Positions 26,566 through 37,537 of a stretch of DNA of 64,000 nucleotides are shown here, one piece after another. Below the pieces are notes generated by a model. That model saw nothing but the letters and a program-made list of their open reading frames with translations. It searched no databases and was not told the origin of the DNA. Both the position numbers and the translations under genes were made by a program. Each line of letters opens with the position of its first letter. Position 1 is the first letter of the stretch. The DNA is from Nansenia antarctica (Eukaryota; Chordata; Actinopteri; Argentiniformes; Microstomatidae): NCBI GenBank assembly GCA_963989245.1, contig OZ022351.1:14962934-15026933 (forward strand), read 5' to 3'.

Positions 26566-27537
26566 CAGTTTTTCTCTATCGCTTTAACACTAACATGGGA
26601 ACCTCAAACACAATGACCAAAACCTGAAACTGGTGTATTTTATCTCACACCAATTCTTTACAATGACAAACACATTTTCTTTGCTTATCACTAATTTTGC
26701 AGTTCTAAACCACACAGTTAACAACACACTAAACACAATTCTCTACATTTGGCACACTCTTCCTTGATAAAATCTCTTGTGTTCACATGGAAAACGCTAC
26801 CATTCAGAATGCTAAACTCAAACCACCAATTACACGCTCACACTCCTCATGTGGGCAAACACCTATTGCTTTTGAATTAGAAATCATAGCTTTAGCAATA
26901 AAAGATTTGCTCTCCTTGTGTTGGAGAACAATGGATGCCATTGCCAACTTTGCAGAGAAAGGTAGAGCGAGAGGTGTGATGTCGATGAGGTCCTGTGGCC
27001 AGACAGAAACGAAAGGCAAGATGCAGCCTAATTTTTTTTTCTTGATAGTATATGCAGAAGGCTTATTTTCTTTTTTCTATTGTTTGTTCTGTATGAAGAA
27101 CATTTTATGAATCCAACTGTGTTTGCTGAGATACATAGAGTATTTCAGAATAAATAAAACATTCTAATCTTGTATTTGTGTGTTTTATATTTGAGTATGA
27201 AAACATAACAGTTTATATAACAGGTATGTACTGAAAATGCAAAAGGCCTACTGATAATTGTATCATAGTACTGTTTTCCTCTGATCATAGTGTTTTCCAT
27301 TGTGCACATCAGGGTTCAGTTGGTTGTTTACAAGTGTCTATTCATTTGATGGTACGTGTTTGTCATTTGACGACAACATTTCATTTTGAGAAGACAACAT
27401 TATTTTGAATGCAGTGTTTGCTTATGCAAGAGATTTGTGAAGTTTAGGGTTTTGTGTGTGAGGTTTTGGATTTGTGTTAAGAGTTAAGAGAAAATGAGCT
27501 ATGCTTTGACTGGTGTTAAAGCGCTAGAGAAAAACTG
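26566..27537. mobile_element. ~970-bp TA-flanked DNA transposon (non-autonomous)
   Basis: Terminal inverted repeats CAGTTTTTCTCTATCGCTTT and, inverted, CAGTTTTTCTCTAGCGCTTT match over 25 of 26 bases, extending to AACAC. TA lies outside each end, as for Tc1/mariner or pogo elements. The 108-codon frame at 26787-27110 has no recognisable transposase motif, so the copy is probably non-autonomous. Confidence 0.75.
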
Positions 27538-27604
27538 TAAGGGTGTTGTGTTGCACTTATCAAATCCCAGTCACGCCAGAACCCTTATCTTATTATTAGT
27601 GTTC

Positions 27605-27796
<192 letters not shown>

Positions 27797-28036
27797 TTGA
27801 ACTATTGCGGAACAGTATTGGTGGTTTACTTCTTCTTCTTATTTTCCTGGCTTTGGTCAAATAGCTAAAACAATCCTTGACCAAAAATGCTATGAATGTG
27901 CATGCCACAACTAGAGAGCATCAGTAACTATGGCAGAAAGAATGACCATGATTAGATCATAGGTGGCGCTATAATAACCAAAAGTAAATAATTAACTTCA
28001 GAATGCTGGCATTTCCACCCCGTTGTATGAAAATGT

Positions 28037-28288
28037 ATGAAACTTCGTACATATGTGTCTTTCCTCATGGGGAACATATTTGCCTCAAGAACCCATAAAA
28101 CAGCAGAGAAGACATTACACAAAATCGATCAAGATGAAGATGATCCGAGAGGTGAGGAGACACAAGTGGGACATAATCGCAGGTGTCTGTGCAGTAACTG
28201 TCAACCAATGCCAACCGAGATGGAGAGTGTAAACAAACTTGTTGTAAAGAGCACAGATTTCTGTCCGCAGCTGTTCAAGGCAAGTTGA
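28037..28288 (+). pseudogene. P2X7 C-terminal (ballast) domain-like fragment
   Basis: The frame contains RRCLCSNCQPMPTEMESV at residues 48-65. The C-x-C-x-x-C-x-x-MPTE pattern is the start of the zinc-binding intracellular ballast domain of P2X7 receptors, which fish genomes also carry as many separate P2X7-like genes. Similarity fades right after ESV, where the domain normally continues with two cysteines, so only its first part is visible. The rest is missing or in another exon. No transmembrane or ATP-binding P2X parts are present. Probably a dead fragment or part of a mobile-element gene. Confidence 0.5.
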
Positions 28289-28293
28289 CGTTA

Positions 28294-28509
28294 TCAAACT
28301 ATCGTTTTATGATAAAGCTTCTTACCTGAGAGCTCTTTCATTAGTGATGGTCGATTGAATGCCTCCAATGCATCTTTGGAAAAGTGTCGAGAACAAATAT
28401 GCGCATCTTTATGCAGTTGGATTCGTCCACATGCATCTTCCCACTGCTTTCTCCTCTTCCACTCATTCACTAACCTTGTCATTGCCTCTATGCTGTATAT
28501 TGATTCCAT
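28294..28509 (-). pseudogene. THAP-type zinc-finger domain-like fragment
   Basis: The 71-codon frame includes WKRRKQWEDACGRI, then ICSRHFSKDALEAF and PSLMKELSG. This matches the second half of a THAP domain (Trp, then C-S-x-H-F with the zinc ligands). The first half with its C-x-x-C pair and the initiator region are not found upstream on this strand. THAP domains bind DNA in cell regulators and in several transposases (P element, Kolobok, ISL2EU). The position beside a P2X7-ballast-like piece on the other strand suggests transposon-linked debris. Confidence 0.5.
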
Positions 28510-29079
28510 TCAGCTTAACATTATATAACTTTCACAAATAGCCTACACACTTAACTCTGGTTCATATCACTTAACATACTCTATAAATATATTGAAAACA
28601 TATACCTCCCATGTCTGATTAACTATGCATCTTGGCACTACAATATGTTACCATGTTGAAGCATTTCCAAATATCTATTAAAAAAACTGGCCTTTGAAAT
28701 GTTACCATTGTGGCTAAAAGCTAAGGTTAATTCTAATATAGCACTTTAAAACACATCTTCTCATGACCGCTTTACCTGATTCAGTCAGATGGGGGTGGCA
28801 TACTATGCTAGGCTTGCAGAATATAGTGTAAGCACATTATATAAGTAGTGAAATGCTTGACATAAACTATACAACATGGTCATTAACTGGGGAAAGTTAA
28901 TCCACAATGCATTTTCATATTTACGCTTAGTGTACGTATATTATCATCATAGCATAGTAGCCCATGTATATCAGGCCATAATTAGGTGACTGGTACCTTA
29001 CAGGCCCGTGGTCCTAGGGTACTTCATAATATCATAGCTTTAGTATATCATGAGTTCAACGTGGCCCATATTAGGTGAG

Positions 29080-29170
29080 TGGTCTACCCCCCTGTCTGTA
29101 GGTCTACCCCCTATCTGTCAATCTACAACCTGTCTGTAGATCCACCCCGTGTCTGTCAATCTCACCCCAT
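29080..29170 (+). repeat. imperfect ~20-bp tandem repeat
   Basis: Four to five units of the form TCTACCCCCTGTCTGTAGG with substitutions. Confidence 0.6.
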
Positions 29171-29976
29171 TTATGGTTATGGGGGCATATCTGTAGGAAC
29201 ACGCCCAATTGCCGCTTGCGGTTATATTTAATAATAACAATTAATTACAAAAAATAAACAATGTAAGTTTCATTCACAAGAGAAAAAAGGTTTGAAGGCA
29301 TTTAGGGCAAGTCCTTCCTATCTGCATAAAAGGCGGTACACTCAAACAAACATGTACAGTATAACACAATGAGTGAATGCTTTAGGGCTTATTGTATTTT
29401 GGTTAGGCTCTGACCTCTCCCCTGACTGAGATGTTTGGGGTGTGGCTAACTCTAAACAAGTATGACAGCTACTTCCTGGTGGAGACAAATATATTGAACA
29501 TCAAGGAAGTGACTTCGGAATCAGCAATCATAAGGAGGAAAACTGACTTTTAGTCCACAAAACATTGTATGTTGTTGGGTTTCAGGGCCTCTCTATGTTC
29601 AATGGTTGTTTAATAGTCATGGTATTTGTCCTGGAATTTTCCCAAGGGGTGGGTTTACCTCGTGAGAACGACTCAGAGTTTTGGTCTCAGAATTAGACGC
29701 TTTAAACAATGACATTTATTTATTTACTGTTTGTTCATATCCTGGCAAGTCATTGATATGGTATTACAAAAAAAGAAACAGAAGCAAGACAGTACTTGCA
29801 AAATGCAAAATGCAGTTTAAACAAAAGCACATCTCAGTGAAGGCCTGTAGCGTATATTAATTGCCTTAGAAGGAGGATGCCGTGGATCTCTGTATTCTCT
29901 GTCAGTTAAAGGTAGACTCTGGGATATGATGTCATGCCAGGAAGTCACAGCAAGTTTTACCGTTTTAAGATAAGTT

Positions 29977-30382
29977 TTAAGATATTTGGAGAAAGTAAAG
30001 ATGTGAACAATGGTAGACACTCATTAGATGTCGGCGCATGCGCATCATTGCGATAATGTGTGCCATCTCCTCTTGTTTCTTGATCATCTCCATTTTTAAA
30101 TGATCTCTGGTCGTGTCGCCCAGCTCTTTTCCCACCGCCGTCATATCCCAGAGTCTACCTTTATTTGGGCTCCACCTCGGCACCTTTGGGTGTGATCAGC
30201 TGTGCACTCTCCTCTAGTTTGATATCAGCCTCCAGTGCAGCCCTGAGTGCTGTGGTGAGCTAAGTGCCGTGGTGATGCTGTTATGTGGGGGGTTGTCTGA
30301 GGTAGGCCAGAGCCTCATATTTAGCTGGTGTCTCCAGGGAGAGATTAGCCAGTTTAGTCTCTGGTGTCTCTCTCTCTATCAT
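29977..30382 (-). pseudogene. unidentified decayed coding stretch
   Basis: On the minus strand a 33-codon frame (30382-30281) starts with MIERETPETKLANLSL and includes AKYEALAYLRQ. After two stops the same frame continues with LTTALRAALEADIKLEESAQ to a stop at 30161. A second frame, offset by one base, then runs with NKGRLWDMTAVGKELGD and HLKMEMIKKQEEMAHIIAMM to about 30010. The amino-acid composition (amphipathic, Lys/Glu-rich, codon-like) looks protein-derived, and the breaks suggest a pseudogene or an old transposon gene. I do not recognise the family and assign no function. Confidence 0.35.
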
Positions 30383-30485
30383 TGCCACTGCTCACCAGCC
30401 TCTCTTTGTTTCGAGAACAGCCTGTGATTTTCTCCCTCACCCTCTCTTAGCTCTCTTTTTTGTTCCTCTCTATTCCTGTGTTGAC

Positions 30486-30516
30486 GCTGTAACAAACCCC
30501 CCCTGTTTGTTACAGC
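30486..30516. repeat. perfect 12-bp hairpin
   Basis: GCTGTAACAAAC and GTTTGTTACAGC pair around a seven-base loop. Confidence 0.8.
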
Positions 30517-32625
30517 TTCTGTTCTCTTTCTTTTTGTAACTGTTTCTCCCCCCCTGCCCCCCCCCCAATTCTCCCTCCCCCACACAGCTGATGCTCTAAG
30601 AGGCAAGCCCAGATGGCATGGCGGTGGCCAGGGCTTGGGCCCCCTCTGTGCAACCCCACACCAGGCCTCCTCCAAAGGCTCCACGGGTCGCAGCGGTCTC
30701 CTGGATGGAGTGGTTGGAGCTCACCCCTGTTAGCATTAATCTCCTAAACGATCCCAGCCCTAAGAGGATCAATACTCATTTTCAAGGAGCAGCATGATCC
30801 CTTAATGTAGTGGAGGATGGCTTCTTATACTCCTCCTCCCCCCCCCCACCCCGCCACCACCCCCCATCCCCATTTGCCTCAGCCTCCCTACTGGAGACAG
30901 CAAGAGTCAGCCTTTCATTTCACTTCCTGTGCTGCTTGCTTGCTTAGTTAAGACAATATCCTCCCCCTTTTACCATATCCTCCCCCCTTTTACCATTATT
31001 TCAGTGTGCTGCTTTAACACCTGTATACCGGTACCTTATTTCGGAGGTTGTCTTTATTCGATGTTGGATTTAGTATTTGGTAGCCATTGTCATAAATTCA
31101 GTTAATGCATTTATTTGTAATCGACTTCATTGAACCTGTCCTCCTACATACTGCTCTAACCAGGGTCGTCCTTAAGGGTATATTTCATATGTAACAGCTT
31201 AACCACCGGCTACTATTTTGCCAGCATATGAATTTGAGACTTGGTGCCAGAGAAAATAAATTGTGCTGTTTTATTCTAGTTGCTTTTAAACACATCAGAG
31301 AGGTCTTCAGACCATTTCATTATTGGTAGTCGTGTTATTGTTATTCTTTGTTTTCCACAGAGGTTGAAAAATGACTTCATGCTAACAGGGGCATCCAAGG
31401 AAAATGGGAAAAGATTTGAGTTTCCATTGGATAATAACCGTTTCATTTTCCAGGCTCTGTATACAGGAGTATATGACCGCGCGGTTTGCTAAACGCCTCA
31501 TCATTGATCTTTGCTGATGCAGGCTCTTTCTGGGGCTTTTTTCATTAGGGGGGGTCAAACTGTCCTCTTTCACCTCCCCCATCCCCTTCCAACTGAGCTG
31601 CCTCCTATTGGTCGAGGTGTGCACCTGGAACAGGTTGGGAGTCATGGGTAAAGCTATTATTCCCTGTCAAACTGTATGGCCCTTCGCTGTAGACTACTCT
31701 CCTCCACTGAATAATTCAGTCTGCAGTCTGGGCCAAGACTGTAAACAGTCACTCTGACGATGAGGAGGTATATAATATCTTAACTGTCCTGTACAGGATG
31801 TGGGGGGTAGCTAGGGTGTCTGACAAAACCAGAAAGAGTGATAACATGGATATAGATGTCCAATACTCAAGAGAAAAGCCACCTTCCACCACTGATCTAG
31901 GATCAGATTATCCCCAAATCTGACCTCAACCACAGGGGCGGGGGCAGGGGCATAAAAAAAATGATAAAGTACTGTATCAATGTGTTAAAAATACACCTAC
32001 CGTATGCCATGGTCCTGTTTTGCTCCTGGGTATAATTGTGATGAAAAATGTTATGATAGCCAGACTGAAGAGTGGCCTCTAGGTTATGTTTCAAACCTGC
32101 TACTACGGTAAGTGTCCTATCTACAACTGAGTCTGAGACACGAATGAACTGACACATAAAATCCCTCTATACATGATGACAACCTCACGCCACATACAAA
32201 AGGCATGCCTCAAGTCAATGCATGAGAAACCTTATAGTCATACGGTACAAGAATAACTCAGCCGAGCAGCAACAGTTGCTCCTGTGACCTATAATTGCCT
32301 GTCATGAGACGTCAAGGATCATTTAATTTTGAGCTTAGATTATAAACTCCATCTTTTCTGCCCACTCATATTTCCAAAAGCATTCACCTAACACCATGTG
32401 ATGCATTTTTCCAGAGCATATCTCTGTGATTGGCGATGTGTGGAGGATCACGTCTGATTGGTTGCAGTCAAACCTACTGATTGTTTTGGCATGGCTGTGT
32501 CCTGTAACTGCAGGAGTGAACCCTACCCAGGAGAACAGCGAGGCCTTTCTTTAGGTGGAGGATTGAATCAGCGCTGACAGTCTCATGACCCTCTCTCTGT
32601 GCTTCATCCCATCACATTCCTCCAT

Positions 32626-32628
<3 letters not shown>
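30517..32628. other. unique non-coding sequence
   Basis: C-rich tracts at 30548-30600 and 30836-30880. No gene recognised. Confidence 0.6.
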
Positions 32629-32684
<56 letters not shown>

Positions 32685-32685
32685 A

Positions 32686-32728
<43 letters not shown>

Positions 32729-32746
32729 TCACACACACACACACAC

Positions 32747-32797
<51 letters not shown>
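32629..32797 (+). repeat. (CA)n microsatellite, ~169 bp
   Basis: Long AC run with GACACAGAC, CTCACTC and AACA interruptions. Confidence 0.97.
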
Positions 32798-32799
<2 letters not shown>

Positions 32800-33284
32800 A
32801 TAGGAGATGTGTGCAGATGTGAGAATAAGCATGTTTAGATGCACTGACTGTTACATTTATTCCCACTTTTAAAATGAAAATCAATAGTTGAGGACTACAA
32901 GAAAATAATATATAGGGAAAAAAATAAAAAATAAAATGCGTAATTTAACCAATGGTTGGCAAATTAATTGTAGCCCCTATATCTGTTCTATTGGATATCT
33001 TACAGGAATGATGTTTTCCTGGTTTGATTGTAATTGTTTCCACTGTTCTCAATTTTCTCATAGTTGTTGTAGTAATGCTTGCTTGTTTACTAGTTTGTTT
33101 ACTTGTTTACTAGTTCTCAAAAGGATATTTTCATGATGTTACATGTTGTATTAAACTACAATGTCCTCATGGCAGAATATTATGACACAGCTTAATTGCA
33201 CTCTATAACTGTAACAATCTCTCTAATCAATTTTAATTTCTCATTTTTATTTTGACTGACAGGATCTACCTCTATTTCGTAAAT

Positions 33285-33518
33285 TTAGAATTATAAGGTT
33301 CTATCTCCGTTTAGGGTAGTTCAGAGATATTGAGCGTCAAAGTTTTTACATTCCATTATGTTTTGTGAGATGGAACCTTTGTATTTTATGAATTACTAAC
33401 TAAAAAATGTCAACATTTTAAAAATAACACCACACAGACATTAATAAACACCTAATGGATCAGATTATGTAAAAAACTCAATTTTGACAAAAATGGAGAT
33501 AGAACCTTATAATTCTAA
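33285..33518. mobile_element. 234-bp miniature inverted-repeat element
   Basis: Ends TTAGAATTATAAGGTTCTAT and its inverted form match over about 28 bases to ATCTCC. The AT-rich interior has no coding capacity. It lies about 500 bases before the zeb1 start codon. The target-site duplication is unclear. Confidence 0.7.
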
Positions 33519-33917
33519 GCTCACGATTTGTAAAATTCCTCCATGCAAAATAACAAGGGAGTGACAACAGGTGCAGACAGCCCTTTAATTAAGCTCCACC
33601 CACATCCACTGCAATTTAAAACTCCAATGTCAGCTATCAAGAGGTGGACTTTTACAAAGTATGGAATAGGGTTATTATTGTCCTTGAAACCATAAACCTC
33701 TATATATCTATGAAGATCAACATAGAAATGGATTAGGCTACAGAGCATGGCCTACCTGAAACGTGCAACAAAAAAAATGTGTTTTGCAAAATGTAGGTTA
33801 TGCATTGAGATGATGGATATGGGTAAGAGAGACAGATCAAGAAAGCATGGGAGGGTTGTTGGTCCTAGGGGTTTGGGAGGTGTAGAAGGTAATGTCGTAA
33901 AGCAGAGTGTCGTAAAC

Positions 33918-33923
33918 CAGGTG
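33918..33923 (+). promoter_or_regulatory. E-box CAGGTG upstream of zeb1
   Basis: CAGGTG is the core ZEB/SNAI binding sequence. Further copies lie at 33568-33573 and inside the exon at 34036-34041. Spaced pairs of such sites are the known ZEB1 target architecture, so autoregulation is possible but not shown. Confidence 0.4.
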
Positions 33924-33925
33924 CA

Positions 33926-34021
33926 GGGGAGGGGAGGTGAAGCGGAGGGGGGAGGAGGGGGGGGAGAGGGGGCGATAGAGGAGGTGACTCTCCGGCAGCA
34001 TTTAGACACAGCGAAAGGATC
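33926..34021 (+). promoter_or_regulatory. zeb1: zeb1 5' leader and purine/G-rich proximal promoter
   Basis: A run of G-rich and GGA-rich blocks (33926-33972) is followed by a block with GAGGTGACTC and CATTTAGACACAGCGA directly before the ATG. From memory, mammalian ZEB1 messages have a very similar leader (GGAGG repeats, GAGGTGACTC, CATTTAGACACA), so this is probably transcribed 5' UTR under selection. At least four runs of four or more G lie close together, which could allow a G-quadruplex on the coding strand. I see no TATA box in the preceding 100 bases, so a dispersed GC-box-type promoter is likely. The transcription start is not determined. Confidence 0.7.
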
Positions 34022-34079
34022 ATGGCGGATGGCCCCAGGTGTAAGCGCAGAAAGCAGGCGAATCCGAGGAGGAATAACG
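34022..34079 (+). CDS. zeb1: zeb1 first coding exon (Zeb1 residues 1-19)
   Basis: The 58 bases read MADGPRCKRRKQANPRRNN plus one base of the next codon, then GGTAAGAA, a good splice donor at 34080 (phase 1). The residues match the N-terminus of vertebrate ZEB1. The final Asn-Asn fits ZEB1 better than ZEB2, which has Lys-Asn and an extra MKQPI in front; no such extension lies in frame here. ZEB1 is a nuclear repressor with two zinc-finger clusters and a homeodomain. It binds paired CACCT/E-box sites and controls epithelial-mesenchymal transition and development. The RRKQANPR segment resembles the NuRD-recruiting N-terminal motif of FOG, SALL and ZEB2. The start lies in the context GGATCATGGCG, as in mammalian ZEB1. 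The rest of the gene lies beyond the window, and the paralogue (zeb1a or zeb1b) is not resolved. Confidence 0.93.
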
Positions 34080-35059
34080 GTAAGAAAAACTACTTCGGTT
34101 GTCCCTCTTTCTTAAGTTTAAGTGGACCAAGGGGTGTTCCATCGAATGATCTATTCTCTGGTCACTTTCGGACCCTCGGAGTGTCGTTTTTAGTTGGTCA
34201 AAGTGCTGGAAAGTAGCAAGTAAGCGCAGCGTTTTTACCCCTATGTGGTGCACCGTTATACCTGGCTCTGCTCTCCCTCCGCCTAGCGGCTCAGTGCGCC
34301 CTGGACCGTTATACGCACCTAATCCTAGAGTACTAGACCTGCTTTTGTTGCTCATTTCGGTGCTTTTTCGATTAAATCTGAGTGCACTTTGTCCATATTT
34401 ACACTTTATATATTTACACTTTTCAACTTCATTGTTTCTCTCTCCATTTTCTTTGGTTAACTCACTCAACTGCGGTAAAACAAGCCTCTACCTGGTTGGG
34501 CTTGTTTTTTTTTCGGACCCCGATCATGCAGATCACCTTATTTATCCTTATGAAATGAAATGCTCTGAAATAAGAACATAGGGTAACAACATCTGACTAG
34601 CAGTGGTCTTGTATTTCTCTAGCTCTTTCCCCCTTGCAGGGCAGGTACTGTAGCGCGAGAGACAGGACTGTTTCTACATAGCAAGGGCTCGAGCATTTGG
34701 AAATGTTTTTTTACTACGAAATGTGTCCTGATATGCTGATCAAATAAAAACATATGCATATGCTGTGACTATTTGTGTAGGCTACTACATGCTTGTTTTC
34801 CCAACATTATTTTTTATGTACGTATAGTGATGCTGCACGGTTTTTTCCAAAGACTATTAACAGCTCTATGCATTAGTTTTTGTTCTACTTGGCTATAACT
34901 TTTCGATTGTTTTTAAAGCACCTGCCCAATGAAATACGATTAAAAGAGCATGTTTAAATGTACATAGAAACTCAAGCGAGCTGTTTTTGTTGCATGCATG
35001 GGGTGGTTGTGTGTGTCCCAGAGGAAGGATCTCACGCGCTGTTTGTGTGAGGTACAGCC

Positions 35060-35068
35060 TATATAAGG
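35060..35068 (+). promoter_or_regulatory. TATA box of a possible second zeb1 promoter
   Basis: TATATAAGG lies in a mixed-composition stretch with CpGs. About 25 bases downstream is CCTCAGTCGCGCG, which contains an initiator-like TCAGTC, so transcription could start near 35085-35090. It is about 740 bases upstream of the candidate alternative exon end at 35824. Confidence 0.4.
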
Positions 35069-35808
35069 AGTGCGCATACATCCTCAGTCGCGCGCTGGGG
35101 AATTATGAGCAAAAACTGGGTGTCTTCGAGACTGCAACATTTTCACCAAGAGTGTTTTATTACTAGGCTATTATTGATTTCATGTTTGTGCATTTGTGTT
35201 GATTGTTTTGTGATAGACCGGAGTAACGGTTTATAGTGTGGCTAGTATAACTTTTAATTTAATAACTTCTTGATCTGGGTTAATATTGATGTTGATCAAG
35301 TCAATGTCATGGTGGCCGTTTTATGGAAATGATAACTCCGATCTCTGACTTTGAATAGGCATGATGCACTTCGGTGGTTGGTGTGTTTTTTCTGTGGGAA
35401 TGCCATTTTTAATTGCGTTCTCATTTTTTGTTGTAGGGTTTCTTGTTTTTGTTTTAATTGTGATCAAAGGTGTTGAATTGTATGCGCAATGTTTGTTTTC
35501 TCTTTTCTGCATTATGTGGAAAAATAGCAATTTGCTCCTCGTTGACGACACGCGTTGCCTCATGCAGCCAGTCAGCAGCAGCGCAAGTGTTGAGCCACCC
35601 AGCGTAGCCTGCAGGAACTGTCAACGTGTTTACCTGCTCCGGAATAACGGGGATTTTGGTCTCTCCACAAAGATCTGGTGAAACAGACAAACCTGCAAAT
35701 CTAATCTCGGTTGACTGAATAGCCTACGTTGAGTAAGAGAAGTGACGGACTCGAGGGAATCTGATCTTTTCAGAGCAGCGGAGAGAGCGTTCCTGTGCAC
35801 CACAGCAA

Positions 35809-35824
35809 ATGGCAACTTGTGCAG
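35809..35824 (+). CDS. candidate alternative first coding exon of zeb1
   Basis: CACAGCAAATGGCAACTTGT continues as GCAG, then GTATAG. From the ATG this reads Met-Ala-Thr-Cys-Ala plus one base, ending in a GT donor at 35825 in phase 1. That is the same phase as the donor of the MADGPRC exon at 34079, so it could splice in frame to zeb1 exon 2. A TATA box lies about 750 bases upstream. The resulting protein would lack the basic RRKQANPRR motif. The donor is only moderate (CAG/GTATAG lacks G at +5). I recall that mammalian ZEB1 has isoforms with a short alternative N-terminus, but I cannot confirm that this exon is homologous. Confidence 0.4.
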
Positions 35825-36769
35825 GTATAGAGAGACAATGTGTCGGTGTGTGTTTCAGGGTTCTGCATGCTGTCAGATGTCAATTTGCTTTGATGGGTGA
35901 ATTGCTGCGTTTACTAAGTTTCTGTCATTCTATATTTTTATCTGTACGACTTATTTCGTGTGCGCACCTTTTGTCTGTGTCTCTGATGCGTCACCGGTCC
36001 GTGCCACACATAACGGTTAATTGAGCGTTGGGATGTGGACACACCTTGACACAACGTGCCCGCTGTAACCAAAAGTGGACACTTGCGGCTTATGATCCAC
36101 TAACATTTTTAAAACGGGAAATAATGGCTTGCCACTGCAATGCATATAGGCATAGCCTGCCATTGACTTAGCACCTAGACTGTCAGCAAGGTGCATAACA
36201 TAACACACATAGAGGTGGATTCATTGACTTGTTTATGTTTAATGGAGCATGACATCTCCAGACTAAAAGCCTATTTGTTGTTTTATTTGCACATTAATGA
36301 ACTTTTTGTTGCCAATATTATGTCAACCCCATATTTTCCTATTTTGCATAAATTACATCATAATTGTACTGGCCCAGCTGATGTTCTTTTCCAAATAAAC
36401 ACTTATGTTTTATTCCGTTGTTTTAGCCTGACTTTCTTTTGAATTTGTTTCTATACACTATGTGCAAAAAAGACAAAAACATGTTCGATGTTATGACCAA
36501 ACCAAGGGGAAAGTTTCAGAGACCATGGAAACTCATTATAGCCCAGGACTGTGCCCACTACTACACTGTGATGTCTATATTGACACAATGTTCTGTATAC
36601 CTCAAGCTTCAGCATTCATTCCATCCAGATTCTAACCAGATTTGCTTAAACGTAGCTGGCCCTCAGATGAGGTTCTCTGGACTAGTGGTTCTGTTGTTTG
36701 ACAAGCTATCCATTATTGCTGACTCTGAGGAGGGGGGGGGGGATCCTCAGCTAAACCAGAGGTGGTTCA

Positions 36770-36773
<4 letters not shown>

Positions 36774-36843
<70 letters not shown>

Positions 36844-36844
36844 A
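36774..36844 (+). repeat. (GA)n microsatellite
   Basis: GA run with one GAGGAG interruption; in zeb1 intron 1. Confidence 0.95.
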
Positions 36845-37420
36845 CTGTCTGAGGACAAACAGACAGGGATTGACAGTATTATCCTCAATATAATCCTCAG
36901 TATTACCTCACATCGACCATCTTTTAAATGTATAGACATATCTTAACCGAGCAGCGGCCAGCTAGGTGAGAACAACCTTTTGGAGTGGCAGTAGGTTGAT
37001 TGTTTGGGGACAGGGGGACGTGGTGATTACTGAAACCAAAAGGTGCTTGCGTGGCCAGCCTATTGGTTTTCTTGCTCGGCCCTGAGATGGATGAGATCAA
37101 GGTGAGCTCTCGTCACAGCTGTAAACATGGAGGTGTTAACAGCCTGCAGGACGACAGGTGTTTGCAATTGGTGGGATCCTGCAGCTTCCTTTGTCACTTC
37201 TCTCTAGGCAGTTCCCCTCAGGAATAGTGCCATTCCGCGGAACGGTAATTTAACACGGCAATTTGGGAATAGAGGAATGTGGTTGGTATTAACATTCTTA
37301 GCAAAAATAAACATACCCACTCTCTGGGATAGCTTTGTAGCTATGTGAGTGGAGGCTTATTGGACCTACATTTCAAAGGAACTTGTGTGTATAGGCAGGA
37401 TTTCTATTTATTTGAATTCA

Positions 37421-37438
37421 TCTCTCTCTCTCTCTATC

Positions 37439-37521
<83 letters not shown>

Positions 37522-37537
37522 AACACACACACACAAA
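37421..37537 (+). repeat. (TC)n then (AC)n compound microsatellite
   Basis: TC to 37508, then AC with AAAC interruptions. Confidence 0.95.

Noticed and set aside
35361..35681. 106-codon frame with a hydrophobic start before the candidate alternative exon
   Set aside because: The hydrophobic run comes from T-rich DNA. No family is recognised, and it would sit in the presumed 5' leader. Kept only as a possible upstream frame.
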